From Streptomyces vinaceus (GTDB lineage: Bacteria; Actinomycetota; Actinomycetes; Streptomycetales; Streptomycetaceae): a DNA stretch of 64,000 nucleotides. Every line of letters starts with the position of its first letter. Positions within the stretch are counted from its first letter, which is position 1. Shown one piece after another: positions 26,823 through 36,999 of this stretch. The stretch covers positions 3,171,001 to 3,235,000 of the forward strand of contig NZ_CP023692.1 in NCBI RefSeq assembly GCF_008704935.1, written 5' to 3'. Both the position numbers and the translations under genes were made by a program. Below the pieces are notes generated by a model that was not told the origin of the DNA, did not search any database, and saw nothing but the letters and a program-made list of their open reading frames with translations.

Positions 26823-28142
26823 GTGGTGACGGATGCTGCGAGAGGGCGGGTCGGGATGATGGGTTTCGTGCGTGCACTGCGGGCTCCCGTTGAGGGGCGG
26901 ACCTGGCGGGAGTTCGGGTACCTCGTGCTCGGGCTGCCGCTGAGCGTGCTCTACTTCTCGCTCGCGATCACCGGTGTCAGCCTCGGCGCCGGGCTGCTCG
27001 TCACCTTCCTCGGGGTCCCGGTGCTCGCCGGGGTGCTCGCCATGTGCCGGGGCTTCGGGCGGATCGAGCGGGGCCGGGCGCGGGCCATGCTCGGGGCGGA
27101 CATCGGCGAGCCGGCACCCGTCCGGGCCCGCAAGCGCGGGGCGCTCGCCGCCATGGGGGCCCTGCTCAAGAGCGGCAGCGCCTGGCGGCACGTCCTGTAC
27201 TCCGTGGTCCACCTCCCGTGGGCCGTCTTCGCCTTCACCCTGGCACTGGTGTTCTGGGCGTACGGGTGGGCGTTCCTGCTGTACCCCCTCTGGTTCTGGG
27301 TCTTCCCCGCCTACACCGACATGCCCGGGCTCCAGCTCTTCCAGAACGACGACTACACCTTCTATCTCGACTCCCCCGCCGAGATCCTCCTCGCCTGCCT
27401 GGTCGGACTGGCCTTCACCCTGGCCACGCCCTGGGTGGTGCGGGCCCTGGCCACCGTCGACCGCGTCCTCATCGCCGGGCTGCTGGGACCGTCCCGCCTC
27501 GACGACCGCGTGAGCGAGCTGGAGACCGACCGCGGGATCGTCGTCGACACCGCCGCCGCCGACCTGCGCCGCATCGAACGCGACCTGCACGACGGGGCGC
27601 AGGCCCGCCTGGTGGCGCTGGCCATGGATCTCGGACTGGCGAAGGAGAAGCTGGCCGAGGACCCGCGGGCCGCCGCCCGGATGGTGGACGAGGCGCACGG
27701 CGAGGTGAAGGTCGCGCTCCAGGAGCTGCGCGACCTGGCCCGCGGGATCCACCCGGCGGTGCTGACCGACCGCGGTCTGGACGCGGCGCTGTCCTCGGTG
27801 GCCTCCCGCTGCGCGGTGCCCGTACGGGTGTCCGCGGACCTGCCGGACCGGCCCGCGGCCGCGATCGAGGGGATCGCGTACTTCACCGTCTCGGAGCTGC
27901 TCCAGAACATCAGCAAGCACTCCGGGGCCCGCACGGCGAGCGTGGACGTGTGGAAGTCGGGGGACCGGCTGCTGATCCAGGTCGTGGACGACGGCCGGGG
28001 CGGCGCGCACAGCGACGGTTCCGGCACCGGGCTGGCCGGTCTCACCGAGCGGCTGGACGCCGTGGACGGGGTGCTGGTGGTGGATTCCCCGGCCGGCGAC
28101 GGCACCACCGTCACCGCCGAGCTCCCCTGGCGTTCGCGCTGA
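26823..28142 (+). CDS. abrC2: Sensor histidine kinase, AbrC2-like
   Basis: 439 residues from GTG 26823, chosen because GGAGG lies 8 bp upstream and the promoter spacing then equals that of the first kinase. ATG 26856 is the alternative. The sensor region has hydrophobic segments near 40-80 and 125-160, an extra aromatic loop (LYPLWFWVFPAYTDMPG), and another membrane segment before the linker. The phospho-acceptor is His256 in ERDLHDGAQ. The catalytic half, from [15 protein letters not shown] onward, is nearly identical to that of the first kinase while the sensor halves differ. A gene duplication with sensor divergence is the simplest reading. Confidence 0.85.
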   Translation: MVTDAARGRVGMMGFVRALRAPVEGRTWREFGYLVLGLPLSVLYFSLAITGVSLGAGLLVTFLGVPVLAGVLAMCRGFGRIERGRARAMLGADIGEPAPVRARKRGALAAMGALLKSGSAWRHVLYSVVHLPWAVFAFTLALVFWAYGWAFLLYPLWFWVFPAYTDMPGLQLFQNDDYTFYLDSPAEILLACLVGLAFTLATPWVVRALATVDRVLIAGLLGPSRLDDRVSELETDRGIVVDTAAADLRRIERDLHDGAQARLVALAMDLGLAKEKLAEDPRAAARMVDEAHGEVKVALQELRDLARGIHPAVLTDRGLDAALSSVASRCAVPVRVSADLPDRPAAAIEGIAYFTVSELLQNISKHSGARTASVDVWKSGDRLLIQVVDDGRGGAHSDGSGTGLAGLTERLDAVDGVLVVDSPAGDGTTVTAELPWRSR

Positions 28143-28274
28143 GGGCTGTCCCGTAGGTCCCGCTCCCTCGTACGGCGCCTCCGATGATCCCCACTCGCCC
28201 CCGTTCGGCCCCCGGGCTGGGATGCTTGGCTGCGTCAGGCACATCGGACGACATGGACGCGGGAGCTGCTGGAC

Positions 28275-28946
28275 GTGGAAGACAGGGTGCGGGTGGTCAT
28301 CGCCGAGGATTCAGTGCTGCTGCGCGAGGGCCTGACCCGGTTGCTGACCGACCGGGGGCATGACGTCGTGGCAGGCGTCGGGGACGCGGAAGCCCTGATC
28401 AAGACGGTGGCGGAGCTGGCCGCCGAGGACGCGCTGCCGGATGTGGTGGTGGCCGACGTACGGATGCCGCCGACCCATACCGACGAGGGCGTGCGGGCCG
28501 CCGTGCGGCTGCGGCGCGAGCACCCCGGGATAGGCGTGCTCGTACTGTCGCAGTACGTGGAGGAGCAGTACGCCACCGAACTGCTGGCCGGTTCCAGTAC
28601 CGGGGTGGGGTACCTGCTCAAGGACCGGGTGGCCGACGTGCGCGAGTTCCTGGACGCCGTCGTCCGCGTGGCCCGCGGCGGGACCGCCCTGGACCCGGAG
28701 GTGGTCGCGCAGCTGCTCGGCCGCAGCCGCAAGCAGGACGTACTGGCGGGGCTGACCCCGCGCGAGCGCGAGGTGCTGGGCCTGATGGCCGAGGGGCGGA
28801 CCAATTCGGCCGTGGCCAAGCAGCTCGTGGTCAGCGACGGAGCCGTGGAGAAGCACGTCAGCAACATCTTCATGAAGCTCGGGCTGTCGCCCAGCGACGG
28901 GGACCACCGGCGGGTTCTGGCCGTTCTGACCTACCTGCGGTCTTGA
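28275..28946 (+). CDS. abrC3: NarL/LuxR-type response regulator, AbrC3-like
   Basis: 223 residues from GTG. The receiver domain has the acidic pair E11/D12, phospho-acceptor Asp61 in VVVADVRMP, and the conserved lysine in GYLLKDRV. A LuxR helix-turn-helix follows (LTPREREVLGLMAEGRTNSAVAKQL, then DGAVEKHVSNIFMKL). It lies 132 bp after the second kinase and is the only regulator next to the two kinases, so both may signal to it. The S. coelicolor counterpart activates antibiotic production genes. Confidence 0.88.
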   Translation: MEDRVRVVIAEDSVLLREGLTRLLTDRGHDVVAGVGDAEALIKTVAELAAEDALPDVVVADVRMPPTHTDEGVRAAVRLRREHPGIGVLVLSQYVEEQYATELLAGSSTGVGYLLKDRVADVREFLDAVVRVARGGTALDPEVVAQLLGRSRKQDVLAGLTPREREVLGLMAEGRTNSAVAKQLVVSDGAVEKHVSNIFMKLGLSPSDGDHRRVLAVLTYLRS

Positions 28947-28963
28947 TCGCAAGATCCGGGGCA

Positions 28964-28983
28964 TTGATCAAAACCTTGATCAA
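28964..28983. promoter_or_regulatory. Pair of TTGATCAA palindromes
   Basis: TTGATCAA occurs at 28964-28971 and again at 28976-28983, with centres 12 bp apart, in the abrC3-korA intergenic region. AT-rich paired palindromes are unusual in this GC-rich context and could be a regulator site for korA, or part of the end of the abrC transcript. Confidence 0.4.
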
Positions 28984-28997
28984 CTGACACCCTGTCA

Positions 28998-29016
28998 GGT
29001 GCGGCGTTACCGCACC
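28998..29016 (+). terminator. Hairpin after the response regulator gene
   Basis: The arms GGTGCGG/CCGCACC are perfect around CGTTA. It is immediately preceded by another perfect inverted repeat, CTGACA-CCC-TGTCAG (28984-28998). Together they lie 38-70 bp after the regulator stop and are the likely terminator of the abrC operon. Confidence 0.6.
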
Positions 29017-29071
29017 CGGCCGCACGGGGCTCGCACTATTTCTGCACGGCACGAAATCTCGGAATCTCTCG

Positions 29072-29105
29072 GAATCCCGTGGACCCGCTCAATCCCACGG
29101 GATTC
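29072..29105. promoter_or_regulatory. Long inverted repeat upstream of korA
   Basis: GAATCCCGTGG-N12-CCACGGGATTC, with 11-bp perfect arms, lies 121 bp before the korA start. The loop is too long and too well placed in the promoter region for a simple terminator. It could be an operator or an RNA stem in the 5' leader. Confidence 0.5.
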
Positions 29106-29226
29106 TCTCGACAGACCGCCGCGGACGACGGTCCAGAATACGAGCGTCCCCCGGTCAGGCCATCCCCGCCGACGTAGGGTTGACCTTGGGAACGGGAACG
29201 CCACGCCTCGAAGGAGGTCCAGTTCA

Positions 29227-31162
29227 GTGACCAGCCAGGTCAGTAGTCCAGCCGAGCAGGCCGACGGGGCAGAAGGTGCCGTAGTCGGCGAACAACGGAC
29301 ACCCCCGGCCCCGGGCGGCAAGGAAGTACGCCGTCTGGACCGGGTGATCATCCGCTTCGCGGGTGACTCGGGTGACGGCATGCAGCTCACCGGTGACCGC
29401 TTCACCTCGGAGACGGCCTCCTTCGGGAACGACCTCTCCACGCTGCCGAACTTCCCGGCCGAGATCCGCGCCCCCGCCGGCACCCTGCCGGGCGTGTCGT
29501 CGTTCCAGCTGCATTTCGCCGATCACGACATCCTGACGCCGGGCGACGCCCCGAACGTACTGGTCGCGATGAATCCGGCGGCGCTGAAGGCGAACATCGC
29601 GGACGTACCGCGCGGCGCCGAGATCATCATCAATACCGATGAATTCACCAAGCGCCCGATGGCGAAGGTCGGATACGAGACCTCGCCCCTGGAAGACGGC
29701 TCGCTGGGCGGCTACAACATCCACCAGGTGCCGCTGACCACGCTGACCGTCGAGGCGCTGAAGGACTTCGGGCTCTCCCGCAAGGAGGCCGAGCGCAGCA
29801 AGAACATGTTCGCGCTGGGGCTGCTGAGCTGGATGTACCACCGGCCCACCGAGGGCACGGAGAACTTCCTGCGGCAGAAGTTCGCGAAGAAGCCCGACAT
29901 CGCCGAGGCGAACGTGGCCGCCTTCCGGGCGGGCTGGAACTTCGGCGAGACCACCGAGGACTTCGCGGTCTCCTACGAGGTGGCCCCGGCCACCCGCGCC
30001 TTCCCGACGGGCACGTACCGGAACATCTCCGGGAACCTGGCCCTGTCGTACGGGCTGATCACGGCGAGCCGGCAGGCGGACCTGCCCCTCTACCTGGGCT
30101 CCTATCCGATCACCCCGGCGTCGGACATCCTGCACGAGCTGAGCAAGCACAAGAACTTCGGCGTACGGACCTTCCAGGCCGAGGACGAGATCGCCGGCAT
30201 CGGCGCCGCGCTCGGCGCGGCCTTCGGCGGCGCGCTCGGCGTCACCACCACCTCCGGCCCCGGAGTCGCGCTCAAGTCCGAGACGATCGGACTCGCCGTC
30301 TCGCTGGAGCTGCCGCTGCTGATCGTGGACATCCAGCGCGGCGGTCCCTCCACCGGCCTGCCGACCAAGACGGAGCAGGCGGACCTGCTCCAGGCGATGT
30401 ACGGGCGCAACGGCGAGGCCCCGGTCCCGGTCGTGGCCCCGCGGACGCCCGCCGACTGCTTCGACGCCGCGATCGACGCCGCACGGATCGCGCTGACCTA
30501 CCGGACCCCGGTGTTCCTCCTCTCCGACGGCTACCTCGCCAACGGCTCCGAACCCTGGCGGATCCCGGACGTCGCCGACCTTCCCGACCTGAAGGTGCAG
30601 TTCGCCTCCGGGCCCAACCAGCGGCTCGCGGACGGTACGGAGGTGTTCTGGCCGTTCAAGCGCGACCCGCAGACGCTGGCCCGCCCCTGGGCGGTCCCCG
30701 GCACGCCCGGGCTGGAGCACCGCATCGGCGGCATCGAGAAGCAGGACGGCACCGGCAACATCTCCTACGACCCCGCCAACCACGACTTCATGGTCCGCAC
30801 CCGCCAGGCCAAGATCGACGGCATCCAGGTCCCCGACCTGGACCTCGACGACCCGGACGGCGCCCGCACCCTCGTCCTGGGCTGGGGCTCCACCTACGGC
30901 CCCATCACCGCCGCCGTCCGCCGGCTGCGGGGCGCCGGCACCCCGGTCGCACAGGCCCATCTGCGCCATCTCAACCCGTTCCCGAGGAATCTCGGGGAGG
31001 TCCTGAAGCGTTACGACAAGGTAGTGGTGCCGGAGATGAACCTCGGGCAGCTCGCCACCCTGATCCGGGCGAAGTACCTGGTGGACGCCCAGTCGTACAC
31101 CCAGGTCAACGGAATGCCGTTCAAGGCCGAGCAGCTCTCGAAGGTTCTCGAGGAGGCCATCA

Positions 31163-31170
<8 letters not shown>
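29227..31170 (+). CDS. korA: 2-oxoacid:ferredoxin oxidoreductase, alpha (alpha-gamma fused) subunit
   Basis: 647 residues from GTG with a perfect AAGGAGGT ribosome site. An N-terminal gamma domain (about 38-215) has RLDRVIIRFAGDSGDGMQLTGDRF. The alpha domain follows (NLALSYGLITASRQADL, YLGSYPITPASDILHELSKH, FQAEDEIAGIGAALGAAFGGALGVTTTSGPG). The C-terminal part contains the transketolase-like domain II. The enzyme probably decarboxylates 2-oxoglutarate to succinyl-CoA and reduces ferredoxin, as the mycobacterial KorAB does, and offers a TCA-cycle route independent of lipoamide. It forms an operon with korB (8-bp overlap). Confidence 0.93.
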
Positions 31171-32230
<1,060 letters not shown>

Positions 32231-32256
32231 CGCCGCACCCCGCCCGCGAACGGACG

Positions 32257-32281
32257 CCCGGAGCTCCTCAGGAGCTCCGGG
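32257..32281. terminator. Perfect bidirectional terminator between korB and the HxlR gene
   Basis: CCCGGAGCTCC-TCA-GGAGCTCCGGG: 11-bp perfect arms and a 3-nt loop, 26 bp after the korB stop. The loop TCA is the complement of the TGA stop codon of the convergent HxlR gene, so the coding end of that gene forms half of the stem. Confidence 0.88.
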
Positions 32282-32648
32282 CCTCGTCGTACGCGGCCCG
32301 GGCCGCCTGGACGTCGGCGGTGCGCCGTTCGGTCCAGCGGGCGAGGGCGTACACCTGCTCGGCGGCCTCGCGCCCGAGCTCGGTCAGCGAGTAGTCCACG
32401 CGCGGCGGGATCACGGGCTTGGCGTCGCGCAGCAGGAACCCGTCGCGCTCCAGCGTCTGGAGGGTCTGGGCCAGCATCTTCTCGCTGACGCCGCCCACCT
32501 CCCGGCGCAGTTCGCTGAAGCGGTACGAGCGCTCGACGAGCGCGGCCAGCACCAGGACGCCCCAGCGGCTGGTGACGTGCTCCAGCACGCCCCGGGAGGG
32601 GCACATCGGGGCCTTCACGTTCACCGCCGGCTGCTCACTTACCTTCAT
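32268..32648 (-). CDS. HxlR-family regulator, QorR-like
   Basis: 126 residues. The winged helix is typical of HxlR/DUF24: SRWGVLVLAALVERSYRFSELRREVGGVSEKMLAQTLQTLERDGFLLR. A single N-terminal cysteine (Cys16 in MCPSRG) matches the redox-sensing cysteine of HxlR sensors such as YodB, HypR and QorR. It is divergent from an NmrA-like quinone reductase gene, the arrangement of qorR-qor2 in corynebacteria. It most likely represses itself and that gene until quinones or electrophiles modify the cysteine. Confidence 0.88.
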   Translation of the reverse strand: MKVSEQPAVNVKAPMCPSRGVLEHVTSRWGVLVLAALVERSYRFSELRREVGGVSEKMLAQTLQTLERDGFLLRDAKPVIPPRVDYSLTELGREAAEQVYALARWTERRTADVQAARAAYDEARSS

Positions 32649-32651
32649 ACC

Positions 32652-32677
32652 AGTACCTTACTTTGAAGTGGGTACTT
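32652..32677. promoter_or_regulatory. Candidate HxlR operator
   Basis: An AT-rich imperfect inverted repeat, AGTACC-TT-ACTT then AAGT-G-GGTACT, lies 4 bp before the HxlR start codon in the divergent promoter region. HxlR proteins typically bind such GTAC/ACTT-containing palindromes. Confidence 0.55.
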
Positions 32678-32776
32678 ACGAAAGGTTAGCGCTATCCCTA
32701 GGGTGGTGTCATATCCCGAAGCCGGACACGGCCCCCCGGCCGGATGACCATCCGGCCACCACGCAAGGAGCGCACC

Positions 32777-33631
32777 ATGAGCATCGTCGTCACCGGAGCC
32801 ACCGGAGCCCTCGGCCGCCTCGTCGTCGAGGACCTGCTGAACCGGGTACCCGCCGAGCGGGTCGCCGTCGTCGTCCGCAGCGAGGAGAAGGCCGCCGACC
32901 TCGCGGAGCGCGGGGTCGAGGTGCGCGTCGCGGACTACGACCTCCCCGAGACCCTGGCCGGCGCCTTCCGCCCGGGCGACCGCGTCCTGCTGATCTCCGG
33001 CAACGAGGTCGGCCGCCGGGTGCCGCAGCACCTCGCCGTGATCGCGGCCGCGCGCGCCGCCGGCGTCGCCCAGCTCGCGTACACCGGGATCCTCGGCGGC
33101 CCCGAGGCCGACTTCGACCTGGCCGCCGAGCACAAGGTCACCGAGCAGGCCATCCTCGACTCCGGCCTGCCCTACACGTTCCTGCGCAACGGCTGGTACC
33201 ACGAGAACTACACCGGCCAGCTGGGCACCGTCCTGGAGCACGGCGCGGTCGTGGGCAGCGCGGGCGAGGGCAGGATCGCCTCGGCGGCGCGCGCGGACTA
33301 CGCCGCCGCGGCCGCCGCCGTACTGACCGGCGAGGGCCACCTGAACCAGGTGTACGAGCTGTCCGGCGACTCCGCGTGGAGCCTGGCGGAGTACGCGGCC
33401 GAGGTCGCGGCGCAGAGCGGCAAGGAGGTCGCGTACAGCGAGGTCCCCGCCGAGGCGCACCTGTCGATCCTGACCGGCGCCGGGGTCCCGGAGGGCTTCG
33501 CGGCGATCCTCGTCGACGTGGACGCGGCCATCTCCCGCGGCCGGCTGGCCCACACCGGCGGGGACCTGTCCCGGCTGATCGGCCGCCCGACGACCCCGGT
33601 GGCCCACGCGATCACCTCCGCCCTGGCCTGA
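32777..33631 (+). CDS. NmrA-like NAD(P)H:quinone oxidoreductase (Qor2/QorB type)
   Basis: 284 residues, ATG 32777 with AAGGAG upstream. The Rossmann motif is IVVTGATGALGRLVVEDLL. Further family features are AYTGILGGPEADFDLAAEHKVTEQAILDSG and YTFLRNGWYHENY. This is the type-2 NADPH:quinone oxidoreductase (QorB) pattern within the atypical SDRs. It probably reduces quinones in the cytoplasm to limit redox cycling. It is divergent from the HxlR gene and likely controlled by it. Confidence 0.87.
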   Translation: MSIVVTGATGALGRLVVEDLLNRVPAERVAVVVRSEEKAADLAERGVEVRVADYDLPETLAGAFRPGDRVLLISGNEVGRRVPQHLAVIAAARAAGVAQLAYTGILGGPEADFDLAAEHKVTEQAILDSGLPYTFLRNGWYHENYTGQLGTVLEHGAVVGSAGEGRIASAARADYAAAAAAVLTGEGHLNQVYELSGDSAWSLAEYAAEVAAQSGKEVAYSEVPAEAHLSILTGAGVPEGFAAILVDVDAAISRGRLAHTGGDLSRLIGRPTTPVAHAITSALA

Positions 33632-33722
33632 GCGGCCTGAGCGGGTCGGCCGCGGCCCGAGTCCGCCCCGCCGCGGCCACGCAAGGCCCAGGGCGTGTCA
33701 TGAGTATCTCCTGTAGACGGGC

Positions 33723-33751
33723 ATGACATCCGCTCCGCCCGGCGCTACCTT
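33723..33751 (+). promoter_or_regulatory. Candidate housekeeping promoter of rarD
   Basis: A -35-like ATGACA (33723-33728), a 17-bp spacer and a -10-like TACCTT (33746-33751) lie 34 bp before the GTG. The -35 is part of an inverted repeat TGTCATG-N19-CATGACA (33696-33728), which could be an operator. Confidence 0.45.
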
Positions 33752-33785
33752 CGTGAGGTTGGCCGAATCACGACTGGAGGGCCCC

Positions 33786-34742
33786 GTGAAGGCGGAGAAC
33801 GAGCAGCGCACGGGTTTGCTCTACGGATTCGGCGCATACGGGATGTGGGGGCTGGTCCCCCTGTTCTGGCCGCTGCTCAAGCCGTCCGGAGCCATCGAGA
33901 TCCTCGCCCACCGCATGGTGTGGTCACTGGGCGTCGTCGGGATCCTGCTGCTGGCCATGCGCCGCTGGGCCTGGATACGGGACCTGCTCCGCCGGCCCCG
34001 CAAGCTGGGCCTGACCGCGCTGGCCGCGTCGGTGATCTCCGTGAACTGGGGCCTGTACATCTGGGCCGTCAACAACGGCGCGGTGGTCGAGGCCAGCCTC
34101 GGGTACTTCATCAACCCGCTCGTCACCATCGCCATCGGCGTGCTCGTCCTCGGCGAGCGGCTACGCCGGGCGCAGTGGGCGGCGGTCGCCATCGGCGTGG
34201 CCGCCGTGCTCGTGCTCGCCGTCGGGTACGGGCGGCCGCCGTGGATCTCGCTGGTCCTGGCCTTCTCCTTCGCCACGTACGGGCTGATCAAGAAGAAGCT
34301 CAACATGGGCGGTGTCGAGTCGCTCGCCGCCGAGACCGCGCTGCTCTTCCTGCCCGCCCTCGGCTACCTGCTGTGGCTGGGCGCGCAGGGCAGGTCCACG
34401 TTCGCCTCGGAAGGGCTCGGGCACGCCTCGCTGCTCGCCGCGACGGGGCTGGTCACGGCGATCCCGCTGGTCTTCTTCGGGGCGGCCGCGATCCGGGTCC
34501 CGCTGTCCACGCTCGGGCTGCTCCAGTACCTGGCCCCGGTGTTCCAGTTCGGGCTCGGCGTCGTGTACTTCCACGAGGCGATGCCGCCGGAGCGCTGGGC
34601 CGGCTTCTCCCTGGTCTGGGTCGCGCTGGCGCTGCTGACCTGGGACGCGCTGCGTACGGCGCGCAGGACGCGGGTCCGGCTGGAGGCCGCCCGCGCCGCG
34701 GCCGGGCCGGTGCCCGCCCCGGCGACCGAGCCGGCGGCGTAG
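33786..34742 (+). CDS. rarD: RarD-type EamA transporter
   Basis: 318 residues from GTG with GGAGG 5 bp upstream. An upstream TTG at 33723 would include the promoter and is rejected. Ten hydrophobic helices are visible, with RarD features: GLLYGFGAYGMWGLVPLFWPLL, EILAHRMVWSL and SVNWGLYIWAVNNGAVVEASLGYFINPL. EamA carriers export small metabolites; RarD is named for chloramphenicol sensitivity in Pseudomonas. The substrate is unknown. Confidence 0.92.
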   Translation: MKAENEQRTGLLYGFGAYGMWGLVPLFWPLLKPSGAIEILAHRMVWSLGVVGILLLAMRRWAWIRDLLRRPRKLGLTALAASVISVNWGLYIWAVNNGAVVEASLGYFINPLVTIAIGVLVLGERLRRAQWAAVAIGVAAVLVLAVGYGRPPWISLVLAFSFATYGLIKKKLNMGGVESLAAETALLFLPALGYLLWLGAQGRSTFASEGLGHASLLAATGLVTAIPLVFFGAAAIRVPLSTLGLLQYLAPVFQFGLGVVYFHEAMPPERWAGFSLVWVALALLTWDALRTARRTRVRLEAARAAAGPVPAPATEPAA

Positions 34743-36272
<1,530 letters not shown>

Positions 36273-36294
36273 GCCGGGGCCGCGACGGCACGGC

Positions 36295-36690
36295 CTAGGA
36301 AGAGGCCGTCTGCGGCTCCTGTATGAGGGCCCTGAGTTCCTCGGCGACCGTCCCGATGTCGGCGCGGCCCAGCTTCGCCGCCTCCACCAGGTCGCCGAGG
36401 TCCTCCGGCGAAGGCAGTTGTCTGGCTCCCGCCACGCGCAGGTACGAGCGCGTGGCGGCGGCCGCGTAGAACTCGTTCATCGGCGATTCCAGCGCCGGGC
36501 ACACCGCGAGGGTGTGCAGAAACGCGGCGGCCCGCCACGCGGTGTCCGGGGCGGGCTGTTCGGGCACCAGGACGAGGTCGTTCTGGTGCCGGGCGACCGC
36601 GGCGGCCACACCAGAGGGATCCCACACGGCGGGATCTGACGGGAGATGGTGGGCCAGAGCGGTCCAGGCCCACTCCATGGTGATCTTCAA
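36295..36690 (-). CDS. Fic/Doc-like protein lacking the catalytic motif (putative toxin component)
   Basis: 131 residues from TTG, whose codon overlaps the antitoxin stop (TTGA). ATG 36678 is an alternative. The layout (WTALAHH, PSGVAAAVARHQNDL, AAFLHTLAVCPALESPMNEFYAAAATRSYL) resembles small Streptomyces proteins annotated as Fic-family toxins. Where Doc has HPFxDGNKR this protein reads CPALESPMNEF, so the AMPylation/phosphorylation loop is lost. It is translationally coupled to a ribbon-helix-helix gene, as in a toxin-antitoxin operon. Either the toxin acts by another mechanism or the pair is now regulatory only. Confidence 0.6.
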   Translation of the reverse strand: MKITMEWAWTALAHHLPSDPAVWDPSGVAAAVARHQNDLVLVPEQPAPDTAWRAAAFLHTLAVCPALESPMNEFYAAAATRSYLRVAGARQLPSPEDLGDLVEAAKLGRADIGTVAEELRALIQEPQTASS

Positions 36691-36890
36691 TTGCCGAACC
36701 GCTCCTGGAAGTAGCTCCAGTGGTCGGCGAACTCCTCGATGCCGGACAGGAAGTTCTTCCGGTCCTCGTCGAGCTCGCGTTCCGTTACCTCGGTGATCAG
36801 CGCGGTGACCGTCGTCCCCAGTGCCGCCGCGCGCGCCTTGAGGCGCTCGTGGAACTCTTCGTCCAGGCGGATGGTGACGTGTCTCGACAT
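36687..36890 (-). CDS. Ribbon-helix-helix antitoxin-like DNA-binding protein
   Basis: 67 residues. The N-terminal strand is RHVTIRLDEEFHERLKARAAALGTTVTALITEV, a typical RHH (CopG/MetJ) fold. The acidic C-terminal tail (ELDEDRKNFLSGIEEFADHWSYFQERF) probably neutralises the partner. It precedes and overlaps the partner gene. The palindrome at 36901-36920, 10 bp upstream of the start, is the expected autoregulatory operator. Confidence 0.8.
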   Translation of the reverse strand: MSRHVTIRLDEEFHERLKARAAALGTTVTALITEVTERELDEDRKNFLSGIEEFADHWSYFQERFGN

Positions 36891-36900
36891 GCTTTTCACG

Positions 36901-36920
36901 GTACAGCGGGCTCGCTGTAC
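36901..36920. promoter_or_regulatory. Operator palindrome of the toxin-antitoxin operon
   Basis: GTACAGCG-GGCT-CGCTGTAC, perfect 8-bp arms, directly upstream of the antitoxin start. RHH antitoxins usually bind such a site as repressors of their own operon. Confidence 0.72.
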
Positions 36921-36935
36921 ACAGGGCCGGAACGG

Positions 36936-36976
36936 CCGAAGGGTGGGCAGGGACACAGTCCCCGCCCACCCTTCGG
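36936..36976. terminator. Terminator of the LolA-like gene
   Basis: The arms CCGAAGGGTGGGC/GCCCACCCTTCGG are perfect over 13 bp, with an inner GGGA/TCCC pairing. It starts 24 bp after the LolA-like gene stop (minus strand) and insulates it from the antitoxin promoter. Confidence 0.85.
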
Positions 36977-36999
36977 ACAGCTCTACCGCAGCTGCGGCC

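Noticed and set aside
28964..28983. TTGATCAA pair as a Rex or FNR/CRP site
   Set aside because: Rex needs TTGTGAA-N4-TTCACAA and FNR needs TTGAT-N4-ATCAA. The two TTGATCAA elements are each complete palindromes with no such spacing.
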